DNA from: Symbiodinium natans
Lineage: Eukaryota; Sar; Dinophyceae; Suessiales; Symbiodiniaceae
Assembly: GCA_905221605.1 (NCBI GenBank)
Contig: CAJNDS010002135.1
Coordinates: forward strand, 883,501 to 895,000
DNA length: 11,500 nt
Direction of reading: 5' to 3'
Of the stretch, positions 6,101 through 9,484 are shown one piece after another; within the stretch, counting starts at the first letter, position 1; every line of letters starts with the position of its first letter. The notes beneath the pieces are model-generated. The model saw only the letters and a program-made list of their open reading frames with translations. It ran no database searches and was not told the origin of the DNA. Made by a program: the position numbers and the translations under genes.

Positions 6101-9045
6101 GGCAGTTGTGGGTCTCGGGTTTATATATATATATATTAAACAGAATTCCGAACTCACCTTCCAGCCCATTGCCATACTGTGGTGGGAAATGATCTAGGAG
6201 CTTTTCCTTACAACCCAGCACTTTCTCAACATGTATCGTCGTTGGTTTGCCAAGAAGAGGCGAGAAGAGGCATCACACACAGTGCCACGGTCTCAATTTG
6301 GGGCGGTTTCTCAGATTACGCACGAATCGGTCGACAACCCTAAACCCTAAACTCTAAACTCTAAACCCCAAACCCTAAACCCTAAACCCTAAACCCTAAA
6401 CCCTTACCGTAAACCCTTGGGAGGGAGAACCCAAAGGGGCCACTCCTAGGATTATTTTTTTGGCCGAGCACACATTGTGGGAGTGGTCGTTCCTTCCCCT
6501 CAACATTCCCACCTTTCACACCAACAGACTCGGGTGCGCAGAAAGAAAGAAAGAACCAGAGAGAGAGAACGAGAGAAAGAGAGATAGAGCAAAAACAACA
6601 AAGGCACAAAAAATCAGTAGACCTACTGCCTTGGAGGTCTTCAAGCTCTAAACTCCTAACCTCTAAACCATAAACCCTGAACTACTATTTGCTTCAGAAC
6701 CTCCAAGCAAAATAGAACATAATAATCCCAATATTACCCATATAAGGAGGAAGATTTGACATTTTGGGGGGGCGTTCTTCATCAATTCGAAGAAAGCGAA
6801 AGCGCTCAGACGAGGTCAGACATGAAGGCTTACGAGGATTGGCTCCACGCGGGTGAAGTGCCACTTGGCTTGTTCAGGGTTTAGGGTTTGCTGCTAATGA
6901 CCGTGCCAGGATGTGCTATTCGGCCCGAGAATCCCCATAATCAGCCCTATAAAGGGCCGTGTTTAAAATGTTATAGCATCCCTGAACCCTAAACCCTAAA
7001 CCCTAAACCCTATAGGGTCCCCGCTGCGAGGCCGGGGGGGCGGTTTGAGCTTAGGGCTCTTGGCGTGGGTTTGCCTTCTGTAGTGGGCCCCGAACCCAAA
7101 CCTGGGTCCAAAGAGGCAAACCGTAAAGCCCCAAACCCTAAACCCTAAACCCTAAACCCTAAACTTTCAAACCCCAGCTCAAAAGCCCCTAAACCTTGAG
7201 CACAAAGCACTGACGAGCAGGTGTTACCCTAAACCCTAAACCCTAAACCCTACTGCTACCTGAGCCGCTCTGGAGTGAGCCTGGCAGAGCCCGAAGCCCT
7301 TAGTTACCTATGAAAGGCTATATGACAGACAACTTCACCCCAAACCCTAAACCCTAAACCCTAAACCCTAAACCCTAAACCCTAAACCCTATCACTGTGG
7401 CTACGTTTGGGTTTTTCGAGGGCTGGAAATAGGAAGGAGCCACCCAAAAACATGAAGTCACCGCATGCCTTTGTAAAGGTTGCAAAGGGTGTCACTAGGT
7501 GTATGCGTGTATATGTAGAAATGGGGCTTTCCCGGGTTTCCGAAAGTAGGGGTACCTTATAATAAGGGCTTCCTACTATTTGCGGGTCTATGTTGAGGGT
7601 CCCTAATGTTCGTAAACACCCCACATGTATATGTAGAAATACGAGCATGAATTTGAAGAGGAAAGATGAACTACGCGCTGAAACATACAACACGGAACAT
7701 GACATATCAGTTTTTCAAACAAGAAACACGCAAAACAGAACAACATCGCATACACCACATGAGTGCCTATAGATATGACATAAGAAGTATGCAGAAGCAC
7801 ATACACAAATACCAACGTTTCAGAAAAGACAACAACAACGACGCCTAGACAGTTAGGGATTGAAGACCCCCTGGCCGCTGGGGGTTTAGGGTTTAGGGTT
7901 TAGGGTTTAGGGTTTAGGGTTTAGGGTTTAGGGTTTAGGGTTTAGGGTTTAGGGTTTAGGGTTTAGGGTTGGGTTTAGGGTTTAGGGTTTGGGGTCTTCA
8001 AAAGCCCGCCATGGCCTTCAAAAGCGTGCGCGGCTTCGAGCCCGGCTCCCTGAACCTCGGGATGTGACCTTGAGAAGCTTTCTGGGTTTAGGGTTCAGGG
8101 TTTAGGGTTTAGGGTTTAGGGTTTAGGGTTTAGGGTTTATGTCCGTGCCTAAACCCTAAACCCAAACCCTAAACTCTCCAATATAGGGGTCGAATAAATT
8201 ACTAAGAATATTCCCCGATGGCCCCTTCATAGCTACACCATGGTATGTCCCACAACCCTATTCTAACTATTAAGGCCCCCTATACTACAATTGCTTTTTG
8301 AGATCTGCATTCGAAACCCTAAACCCCAAACCCTAAACCCCAAACCCTTAACCCTTTAAACCTCTAACCCCTAAATCCCAGCCACGGACCAGCGCAGGAG
8401 GCCTCGAACCCTAAAGGTTTTGAGGGTTTTCGGGTTGAGGGTTTAGGGTGCCTGGCATCCGAACTAGTTTCCCAGAATCATGCCCCTAAGACCCCGGGAC
8501 CCAACGTAAGCCCTTTGTCGCTTTTCGTTAGGGTTTATGTTCCCTTCTAAGCCGTTTTTAATTGGTACGAACCCTTTTTATTCCTAGGTTACTCTTGGGT
8601 GTAGACCCTAAGCTCCTTCAACCCAAAGTCCCCCCCCCCCCCCCCAAACCTACCAAAAGAAGCATTTTCAGGATGTGGCTGCTGGACAAAAAAGCGAGCA
8701 CTGTCCCTGCAAAGACCGCCACAAAGCCTGCACCTGGTTGTTTTTTTTTTTTTCCTGGGGCGTGTTAGGGTTTCGGGTTGGGATGTTCCCCCCCTACACT
8801 AACAGGGTTATAGTACCCGTACCATAATCCCTCTGAAGGACGATGAGTATAAGGGGCAACATCCCAAGTTTCGGGTTTACACAGGTTTGAGGAGTTTAAG
8901 CAACCCTAAACCCTAAACCCTAAACCCTAAACCCTAAACCCGAAACCCGAAACCCGAAACCGAGGCCGAGGCTGAGTTCAAAGATGACGAGAGCATGGAC
9001 ACGCCGCGCGATGATGCGGGGGACACTGCATCCGGAGAGGCGGAT
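78..9045 (+). CDS. Candidate intron-rich gene of unknown function, about 27 exons, incomplete at both ends
   Basis: I do not recognise the product. Short open stretches between telomere-like arrays can be joined with GT donors and AG acceptors so that codon phase is kept at 25 successive junctions from 78 to 8736, giving about 600 codons without a stop. The last exon (8965-9045) fits only with an alternative acceptor. Visible protein traits are a hydrophobic helix-like stretch around 4635-4690, amphipathic leucine/alanine-rich stretches (2767-2838, 4014-4121, 5350-5445), a charged Lys/Glu/Arg-rich part at 6540-6600 and an acidic end near 8977-9045. No start codon or stop codon was assigned. 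Several short exons are open in two or three frames and acceptors were chosen partly to fit, so phase agreement is supportive and not proof. It could also be more than one gene, or a pseudogene invaded by repeats. Exons are listed separately below. Confidence 0.5.
129..358 (+). repeat. Candidate intron with CCCTAAA array
   Basis: The donor is GTGTTTAAG. A CCCTAAA array lies at 196-230, followed by CCCCAATAATGCCCCC-like DNA and a T-rich tract before AG at 357-358. A TTTAGGG array (41-72) lies upstream of the preceding exon. Confidence 0.35.
359..403 (+). CDS. Candidate exon (AAEDSRASLECAAL)
   Basis: It is preceded by a T-rich tract (336-349) and a good AG at 357-358, and followed by donor GTAAACCC, the first bases of a CCCTAAA array. 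The frame reads AAEDSRASLECAAL and ends in phase 2. The next exon supplies the one missing base. Confidence 0.5.
404..481 (+). repeat. Candidate 78-nt intron made mainly of CCCTAAA units
   Basis: The donor GTAAACCC is itself the start of the array (404-453, CCCTAAA changing to CCCCAAA). About 28 non-repeat bases lead to AG at 480-481. Confidence 0.45.
482..536 (+). CDS. Candidate exon (APVIRAADKLLQVQGHAL)
   Basis: The acceptor is the AG at 480-481. The donor is GTCTAGGG, the degenerate first unit of the long array at 541-642. Eighteen codons read APVIRAADKLLQVQGHAL, an alanine/leucine helix-like composition, ending in phase 0. Confidence 0.58.
537..847 (+). repeat. Candidate intron with inverted telomere-like arms
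   Basis: The left arm is about 14 perfect TTTAGGG units (541-642). The right arm is CCCTAAA with CCCTGAA variants (749-839). Repeat B lies between them. The two arms are complementary over most of their length and would form a very long stem if transcribed. Confidence 0.6.
643..745. repeat. Interspersed repeat B, copy 1
   Basis: It aligns by eye with 8190-8291, most clearly at CCCTATTCTA(g/a) and AAGGCCCC. A perfect 8-bp stem GGAATACC/GGTATTCC lies at 645-667. No open frame of note. Confidence 0.55.
848..912 (+). CDS. Candidate exon (SGSYIEYKNSGMHQPH…)
   Basis: The acceptor is TAG at 845-847; the donor is GTTTAGGG at 913, the first unit of a telomere-like array. It starts in phase 0, as the previous exon requires, reads SGSYIEYKNSGMHQPHIPRA and ends in phase 2. 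Confidence 0.58.
913..995 (+). repeat. Candidate 83-nt intron made only of telomere-like repeat
   Basis: It runs from GTTTAGGG to TTTAG. It holds TTTAGGG units with a few variants (TTTGAGG, TTTGGGG). The donor and the acceptor are both part of the repeat. Confidence 0.5.
996..1055 (+). CDS. Candidate exon between two TTTAGGG arrays
   Basis: Its acceptor is the AG of a TTTAG unit (994-995) and its donor is GTTTAGTG at 1056. The phase-matched frame reads NLKPKQMSQKRGRQGFGIPR, a basic stretch. The other two frames are also open, so the frame is less sure than the exon. Confidence 0.42.
1156..1260. mobile_element. Miniature inverted-repeat element, copy A1
   Basis: Its ends are a perfect 13-bp inverted repeat: TTGGGATGTTTCC at the left and GGAAACATCCCAA at the right. 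No coding capacity is visible. It resembles A2 in its termini, in CTACA(C)AAACAG-like and TATAAGGGG blocks, and in length. No target duplication is visible here. Confidence 0.65.
1307..1353. repeat. Interspersed repeat C, copy 1
   Basis: About 47 bases match 5092-5138, including GGGAAGTT(g/a)CATGGTCCCT and ACCTTCTTT. It lies just before a TTTAGGG array. Confidence 0.6.
1406..1431 (+). CDS. Possible micro-exon
   Basis: It lies between AG at 1404-1405 and a good donor GTATAG at 1432. It needs one leading base, which matches the phase left by the exon ending at 1055, and reads MGPSACYR. It is only 26 nt and therefore weak. Confidence 0.22.
1477..1626 (+). repeat. CCCTAAA array, 3' part of an intron
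   Basis: About 20 units, perfect from 1522 to 1613. The array is broken once by CTCAACCTCTGCG (1510-1521) and ends in CCCCAAACCCCAAG, which supplies the acceptor. Confidence 0.85.
1627..1705 (+). CDS. Candidate exon, GC-rich
   Basis: A CCCTAAA array ends in CCCCAAG at 1626 (the acceptor), and GTTTAGGG begins at 1706. All three frames are open across 79 GC-rich bases. The phase-matched one includes RALALRNLWLGMALQ and ends in phase 2. Confidence 0.48.
1706..2468 (+). repeat. Long candidate intron: TTTAGGG arrays, TA microsatellite, degenerate CCCTAAA array
   Basis: TTTAGGG arrays lie at 1706-1840 and 1948-2045, the second starting with TTTCGGG variants. A T-rich unique stretch lies at 1842-1944, open in one frame but intron-like in composition. 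Next come unique DNA (2046-2156), a TA-rich microsatellite (2157-2240), and a very degenerate CCCTAAA array with variable spacing (2308-2440). Confidence 0.5.
2157..2240. repeat. (TA)n / TATATG microsatellite
   Basis: Runs of TATATATA alternate with TATATG and TATAGG steps. A small reading frame across it (2076-2288) encodes Tyr/Ile/Cys low-complexity sequence and is not considered a gene. Confidence 0.85.
2469..2527 (+). CDS. Candidate exon (MVVCHSSQDSGEGG…)
   Basis: The acceptor is GAAG at 2468; the donor is GTTAGGG at 2528. The phase-matched frame reads MVVCHSSQDSGEGGVGLFG and ends in phase 1. A second open frame (KDGGLPFESGQ…) does not fit the next exon. Confidence 0.48.
2528..2764 (+). 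repeat. Candidate intron with inverted telomere-like arms
   Basis: The left arm is TTTAGGG (2528-2584) and the right arm CCCTAAA (2698-2733). The unique middle (2585-2697) is T-rich on its right side. About 30 unique bases precede the acceptor at 2764. Confidence 0.5.
2765..2839 (+). CDS. Candidate exon (ADMAILLLETPSEYLERC…)
   Basis: The acceptor is ACAG at 2761-2764. The donor is GTTTAGGG at 2840. It reads ADMAILLLETPSEYLERCR, protein-like and probably helical. It has two leading bases and one trailing base, fitting both neighbours. This is one of the most convincing exons. Confidence 0.63.
2840..3434 (+). repeat. Long candidate intron: degenerate arrays in F, R, F order
   Basis: TTTAGGG-type arrays, many units mutated, lie at 2840-2965 and 3039-3089. 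A broken CCCTAAA array lies at 3175-3264 and a TTTGGGG/TTTAGGG array at 3336-3434. A 27-codon open stretch at 3097-3177 and a T-rich stretch (3288-3312) were considered but have no fitting donor or phase. Confidence 0.45.
3435..3485 (+). CDS. Candidate exon (KMLQAWLSCFHRSSGD)
   Basis: The acceptor is the AG of a degenerate TCTAG unit (3433-3434) and the donor is GTGGTTGAC at 3486. It reads KMLQAWLSCFHRSSGD with phases fitting the exons at 2765 and 4012. Here the array upstream is TTTAGGG and the one downstream is CCCTAAA. Confidence 0.42.
3486..4011 (+). repeat. Long candidate intron: CCCTAAA, TTTAGGG, CCCTAAA arrays
   Basis: A near-perfect CCCTAAA array lies at 3507-3607 and a short TTTAGGG array at 3716-3744. 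Degenerate CCCTAAA-like DNA follows at 3870-3993. A possible acceptor with a good T tract (3660-3683) might mark a small extra exon that I could not place in phase. The 9-mer GCACTTATC occurs at 3746 and 3842. Confidence 0.42.
4012..4122 (+). CDS. Candidate exon (YRKMTRLEKMELALQSN…)
   Basis: The acceptor is CCAAG at 4011; the donor is GTCCTAG at 4123. Thirty-six codons are open, beginning YRKMTRLEKMELALQSNFYE and continuing with LWLASQWRNICLSTD. The amphipathic pattern looks like a helical domain. Both flanking arrays are CCCTAAA. Phase 1 in and phase 1 out match its neighbours. Confidence 0.63.
4123..4626 (+). repeat. Candidate intron(s) with CCCTAAA, TTTAGGG and CCCTAAA arrays
   Basis: Arrays lie at 4142-4257 (CCCTAAA), 4408-4458 (TTTAGGG, degenerate) and 4548-4610 (CCCTAAA). 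The unique stretch 4258-4407 holds the possible cassette exon. The stretch 4459-4547 has a short open frame but no clear role. Confidence 0.42.
4295..4333 (+). CDS. Possible optional (cassette) exon
   Basis: It runs from AG at 4293-4294 to donor GTCTACC at 4334. It is exactly 39 nt, with two leading bases and one trailing base. It could therefore be included or skipped between the exons at 4012 and 4627 without changing frame. It reads FLCCSELAAVVE. The evidence is weak. Confidence 0.24.
4627..4710 (+). CDS. Candidate exon with hydrophobic helix
   Basis: The acceptor is GCAGAG at 4626 and the donor is GTTTAGGG at 4711. It reads MLRMAVLLCINMMWMALEIQ, a run of hydrophobic residues that could be a membrane segment or a buried helix, followed by SSAFE. 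Two leading bases and one trailing base fit the exons at 4012 and 5348. Another frame is open but does not join. Confidence 0.57.
4711..5347 (+). repeat. Long candidate intron with TTTAGGG left arm and CCCTAAA right arm
   Basis: The left arm is about 20 units (4711-4853) and the right arm about 26 units with CCCCAAA and CCCTGAA variants (5153-5340). Between them is mostly unique DNA plus repeat C2 (5092-5138). A pyrimidine-rich acceptor-like site at 5028-5062 is followed by GTATGAG at 5078; any exon there would be about 14 nt. Confidence 0.5.
5092..5138. repeat. Interspersed repeat C, copy 2
   Basis: It is the partner of 1307-1353, lying shortly before a CCCTAAA array. The pairing shows that intron interiors share sequence while candidate exons do not. 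Confidence 0.6.
5348..5447 (+). CDS. Candidate exon (LAGPCLVQQLGRNAKTW…)
   Basis: A CCCTAAA array ends at 5340, with AAG and GAG acceptors at 5343 and 5347. The donor is GTTTAGGG at 5448. Thirty-two codons read LAGPCLVQQLGRNAKTWAEA and end …TLQALK. Balanced composition and phases on both sides make it one of the best exons. Confidence 0.65.
5448..5595 (+). repeat. Candidate intron with inverted telomere-like arms
   Basis: TTTAGGG (5448-5520) is followed by about 25 bases and degenerate CCCTAAA (5541-5594). The arms are close enough to make a compact hairpin. Confidence 0.52.
5596..5641 (+). CDS. Candidate exon (LLTCASGTISKKAFR)
   Basis: The acceptor is CTAAG at 5595 and the donor is GTTTAGGG at 5642. 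It needs one leading base, as the previous exon predicts, and reads LLTCASGTISKKAFR, ending in phase 0. The flanks are a CCCTAAA array upstream and a TTTAGGG array downstream. Confidence 0.53.
5642..5896 (+). repeat. Candidate intron: two TTTAGGG arrays around a unique block
   Basis: Arrays lie at 5642-5697 and 5801-5875. The unique block 5713-5800 is bounded by TTTCAG and GTTTTGGG and is open in two frames. It looks like an exon, but neither frame joins both neighbours. Confidence 0.42.
5897..5950 (+). CDS. Candidate exon (EYMISSTTLLIPTEPNYP)
   Basis: It has eighteen codons, phase 0 at both ends, and donor GTTTTAGGG at 5951. There are two possible acceptors 11 nt apart (AG at 5884-5885 and 5895-5896) because of a tandem 11-mer. 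Only the second keeps the frame. Confidence 0.48.
5951..6053 (+). repeat. Candidate intron with short inverted telomere-like arms
   Basis: GTTTTAGGGTTTAG (5951-5964) is followed at once by CCTAAA-type units (5967-6011). The arms abut, and about 40 unique bases lead to AG at 6053. Confidence 0.48.
6054..6111 (+). CDS. Candidate exon (DLGIFQSGLIAELLDMAVV)
   Basis: The acceptor is GCGAAG at 6053; the donor is GTCTCGGG at 6112. It reads DLGIFQSGLIAELLDMAVV, a helix-like stretch, in phase 0 and ending in phase 1. A minus-strand open stretch over the same bases is treated as a shadow. Confidence 0.58.
6112..6218 (+). other. Candidate intron with a TA run and no telomere array
   Basis: The donor GTCTCGGGTTTA is followed by (TA)n at 6121-6135. 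The acceptor CCCAG at 6218 follows a pyrimidine-rich tract. It shows that not every intron of the gene carries an array. Confidence 0.45.
6219..6329 (+). CDS. Candidate exon (LSQHVSSLVCQEEARRG…)
   Basis: A pyrimidine-rich tract (6199-6216) precedes AG at 6217-6218; the donor is GTCGACAACC at 6330. The phase-matched frame has 36 codons, LSQHVSSLVCQEEARRGITH onward. A second open frame (HFLNMYRRWFAKKRREEA…) looks equally protein-like but would break the phase chain. Confidence 0.55.
6330..6427 (+). repeat. Candidate intron dominated by CCCTAAA
   Basis: The donor is GTCGACAACC. The array at 6337-6415 has CTCTAAA variants near its start. Confidence 0.45.
6428..6636 (+). CDS. Candidate exon, lysine/glutamate-rich
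   Basis: This is the longest open stretch of the chain, from AG at 6426-6427 to donor GTCTTCAAG at 6637. It includes IIFLAEHTLWEWSF and then a GAAA/GAGA-rich part encoding mostly Lys, Glu and Arg. A textbook pyrimidine tract and acceptor at 6491-6527 suggest the true exon might start at 6528, in another frame. Confidence 0.33.
6538..6600. repeat. GAAA/GAGA purine-rich simple repeat
   Basis: A run of GAAAGAAAGAAAGAAC and GAGAGAGA-like steps lies inside the candidate exon at 6428-6636. All three forward frames give charged low-complexity peptides, so openness here is weak evidence of coding. Confidence 0.75.
6747..6878 (+). CDS. Candidate exon (…MKAYEDWLHAGEVPLGLFR)
   Basis: Forty-four codons run in phase 0 from ATAAG at 6746 to donor GTTTAGGG at 6879. 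It opens EEDLTFWGGVLHQFEESE and ends MKAYEDWLHAGEVPLGLFR. The other two frames contain stops, which strengthens this reading. Confidence 0.5.
6879..6909 (+). other. Candidate 31-nt mini-intron
   Basis: GTTTAGGG begins it, GCTAATGAC (a branch-site-like word) sits 11-19 bases before the end, and it ends in GCCAG. It is shorter than most known spliceosomal introns. Confidence 0.3.
6910..6958 (+). CDS. Candidate exon (DVLFGPRIPIISPIKG)
   Basis: The acceptor is GCCAG at 6909 and the donor is GTGTTTAAA at 6959. It reads DVLFGPRIPIISPIKG in phase 0, as required, after an unusually short 31-nt intron. A single continuous segment with a stop cannot be excluded. Confidence 0.38.
6959..7177 (+). repeat. 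Candidate intron with two CCCTAAA arrays and an inverted repeat
   Basis: Arrays lie at 6980-7012 and 7131-7168. Between them GGTTTGCC (7068-7075) is repeated inverted as GGCAAACC (near 7115), a potential stem. Confidence 0.42.
7178..7220 (+). CDS. Candidate exon (QKPLNLEHKALTS)
   Basis: The acceptor is CCCCAG at 7177; the donor is GTGTTACCC at 7221. It reads QKPLNLEHKALTS with two leading bases, as predicted. It is flanked on both sides by CCCTAAA arrays. Confidence 0.4.
7221..7264 (+). repeat. Candidate 44-nt intron, mostly CCCTAAA
   Basis: It starts GTGTTACCCTAAACCC, has three perfect units, then ACTGCTACCTGAG to the acceptor. Confidence 0.42.
7265..7302 (+). CDS. Candidate exon (RSGVSLAEPEAL)
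   Basis: The acceptor is CTGAG at 7264 and the donor is GTTACCTA at 7303. It reads RSGVSLAEPEAL, with one leading base matching the exon before. The intervening intron is only 44 nt and is mostly telomere-like repeat. Confidence 0.4.
7303..7823 (+). other. Long candidate intron; largest array-free stretch of region 1
   Basis: One CCCTAAA array lies at 7338-7389. The remaining 430 bases are array-free and A-rich on the right (7640-7823). Overlapping open frames occur on both strands there (up to 107 codons on the minus strand, 7382-7705) but look like chance in low-complexity AT-rich DNA. A 15-base direct repeat flanks 7523-7625. Confidence 0.4.
7508..7640. repeat. Direct repeat TGTATATGTAGAAAT, two copies
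   Basis: Identical 15-mers lie at 7508-7522 and 7626-7640, enclosing 103 bases. This may be a target duplication around an insertion, or a chance or recombinational repeat. Confidence 0.6.
7824..7883 (+). CDS. Candidate exon (KTTTTTPRQLGIEDPLAA)
   Basis: The acceptor is TTTCAG at 7823; the donor is GTTTAGGG at 7884. It reads KTTTTTPRQLGIEDPLAAG in the only frame free of stops. Two leading bases match the exon ending at 7302. Confidence 0.42.
7884..8004 (+). repeat. Candidate intron: long TTTAGGG array
   Basis: About 15 units (7884-7996) are perfect except for one shortened GGGTTGGG junction near 7969. The acceptor CAAAAG follows directly. Confidence 0.5.
8005..8085 (+). CDS. Candidate exon, arginine-rich
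   Basis: It lies between two TTTAGGG arrays, with acceptor AAAAG at 8004 and donor GTTTAGGG at 8086. The phase-matched frame reads RHGLQKRARLRARLPEPRDV and then TLRSFL. Another frame starts with an ATG in CCGCCATGG context but stops after 18 codons. Confidence 0.4.
8086..8381 (+). repeat. Candidate intron with a tight telomere-like hairpin, repeat B2 and a CCCTAAA array
   Basis: TTTAGGG (8086-8138) and CCCTAAA (8149-8173) are separated by about 10 bases, forming a snap-back hairpin. Repeat B2 follows (8190-8291), then CCCTAAA-type units (8313-8370). Confidence 0.5.
8190..8291. repeat. Interspersed repeat B, copy 2
   Basis: It shares with copy 1 the start GTCG(g)AATA, a TATTCCC block, CCCT(t)CATAG-like sequence and CCCTATTCTA. 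The stem is kept in a shorter form (GAATA/TATTC). Confidence 0.55.
8382..8416 (+). CDS. Possible short exon
   Basis: It runs from acceptor TCCCAG at 8381 to donor GTTTTGAGGG at 8417. Two leading bases fit; it reads TDQRRRPRTLK and ends in phase 0. Its 3' end runs into a CCCTAAA-like unit, so it is weak. Confidence 0.28.
8417..8671 (+). other. Candidate intron with few telomere-like units and a C tract
   Basis: Degenerate TTTAGGG-type units lie at 8417-8449 and the rest is unique. A run of about 15 C lies at 8631-8645. The acceptor TTTTCAG ends it. No convincing exon is seen inside. Confidence 0.4.
8672..8736 (+). CDS. Candidate exon, cysteine/histidine-containing
   Basis: The acceptor is TTTTCAG at 8671; the donor is GTTGTTTTT at 8737, followed by a T tract. 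The phase-0 frame reads DVAAGQKSEHCPCKDRHKAC, with three cysteines and two histidines that might bind a metal. An alternative frame is alanine/threonine-rich. Confidence 0.43.
8737..8964 (+). repeat. Candidate intron: T tract, element A2 and CCCTAAA/CCCGAAA array
   Basis: A T tract (8740-8752) follows the donor. Element A2 (8778-8867) sits between GTTTCGGG repeats. The array at 8903-8960 ends in three CCCGAAA variant units before the acceptor. Confidence 0.45.
8770..8875. mobile_element. Miniature inverted-repeat element, copy A2, with 8-bp flanking duplications
   Basis: The element is 8778-8867. The left end is TTGGGATGTTCCCC and the right end GGGGCAACATCCCAA. GTTTCGGG flanks it on both sides (8770-8777 and 8868-8875), as expected of a target site duplication. 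Eight bp is typical of hAT-type DNA transposons, but GTTTCGGG is also a telomere-like unit, so the match may come from an array target. Confidence 0.65.
8965..9045 (+). CDS. Candidate acidic exon, duplicated at the window's right end
   Basis: The acceptor is CGAG at 8964 and the donor is GTGCACC at 9046, leading into a CCCTAAA array. The frame reads AEAEFKDDESMDTP and then DDAGDTASGEAD. A second copy of the last 36 bases (11461-11496) differs at four bases, all third codon positions of this frame. That is direct support for coding. The phase with the previous exon fits only if an internal AG at 8992-8993 is used. Confidence 0.58.
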
Positions 9046-9050
9046 GTGCA

Positions 9051-9109
9051 CCAAACCCTAAACCCTAAACTCTAAACCCTAAACCCTAAACCCCAAAACC
9101 CTAAACCCT
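9051..9109. repeat. CCCTAAA array abutting the left LTR
   Basis: About eight units with CTCTAAA and CCCCAAA variants. The last unit runs directly into the LTR's TGTGAG, so the retrotransposon appears to have inserted into a telomere-like array. Confidence 0.8.
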
Positions 9110-9315
9110 TGTGAGATTTTGCCTGTTTTGTCGTCTGTATAGTGTGTAGCCGAGGCCACATCTCCTGTAGGTGTTCTCTTTCGTCTAAGAACTCTGAAGA
9201 ACCCCCCCGAGTACGGGGGCGTAGGTTCAGTTTCGTCTTACTTGCCACAGGCCTTGAGCTCAGACCTCAACTGCCGAAAAGTGCTACGCAGTCGCTGCTC
9301 ATCCACGCTCCCTCA
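9110..9315 (+). repeat. Left long terminal repeat
   Basis: It begins TGTGAGATTTTGCC and ends CTCCCTCA. It matches the right copy closely from CCTGTTTTGTCGTCTG to CACGCTCC. It contains about 20 bases (around 9168-9190) missing from the right copy. No clear TATA box was found. Confidence 0.75.
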
Positions 9316-9318
9316 AAC

Positions 9319-9330
9319 TGGTATCGGAGC
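9319..9330 (+). promoter_or_regulatory. Primer-binding site, initiator methionine tRNA type
   Basis: TGGTATCGGAGC lies 3 bases after the left LTR. The well-known primer site of many Copia elements is TGGTATCAGAGC, so there is one difference. Confidence 0.7.
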
Positions 9331-9484
9331 CCCACCCTGCTCATGAAGCAGGGGTCGGCGGCATCCAACCAGGGGACAGAGCAGCTGTCTCACCCCGTAC
9401 TGTGACTAAGTCACCCTCAAGCCCATAGCTAGGTAAGGGCAAAGCCCCGTGTCTGTTTTTTTTCTCTCGCCATGTCGGTTGCAG
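9331..9484 (+). other. Retrotransposon leader, possibly with an intron
   Basis: It is non-coding in appearance. AG|GTAAGG at 9431-9438 is a strong donor, and a T/C tract (9455-9469) then TTGCAG at 9479-9484 a strong acceptor. A 52-nt leader intron is possible, which would remove the ATG at 9472. Confidence 0.35.

Noticed and set aside
6382-6609. 75-codon minus-strand reading frame
   Set aside because: It is the complement of a GA-rich simple repeat and a telomere array; Ser/Leu/Phe low complexity.
7382-7705. 107-codon minus-strand reading frame
   Set aside because: It starts in or beside a telomere array, has no recognisable motif, and overlaps open frames on the other strand; it is probably chance.
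541-8004. CRISPR-like alternation of repeats and unique spacers
   Set aside because: Repeats are 7-bp telomere units of variable number in both orientations, and spacers vary from about 10 to over 400 bases; this is not a CRISPR array.
8010-8066. Small ORF with ATG in CCGCCATGG context
   Set aside because: It stops after 18 codons and another frame fits the exon chain better.
1-9109. Idea that every exon lies strictly between CCCTAAA (upstream) and TTTAGGG (downstream)
   Set aside because: It holds for many exons but fails at 996-1055, 3435-3485, 4012-4122, 6910-6958, 7178-7302 and 8005-8085.
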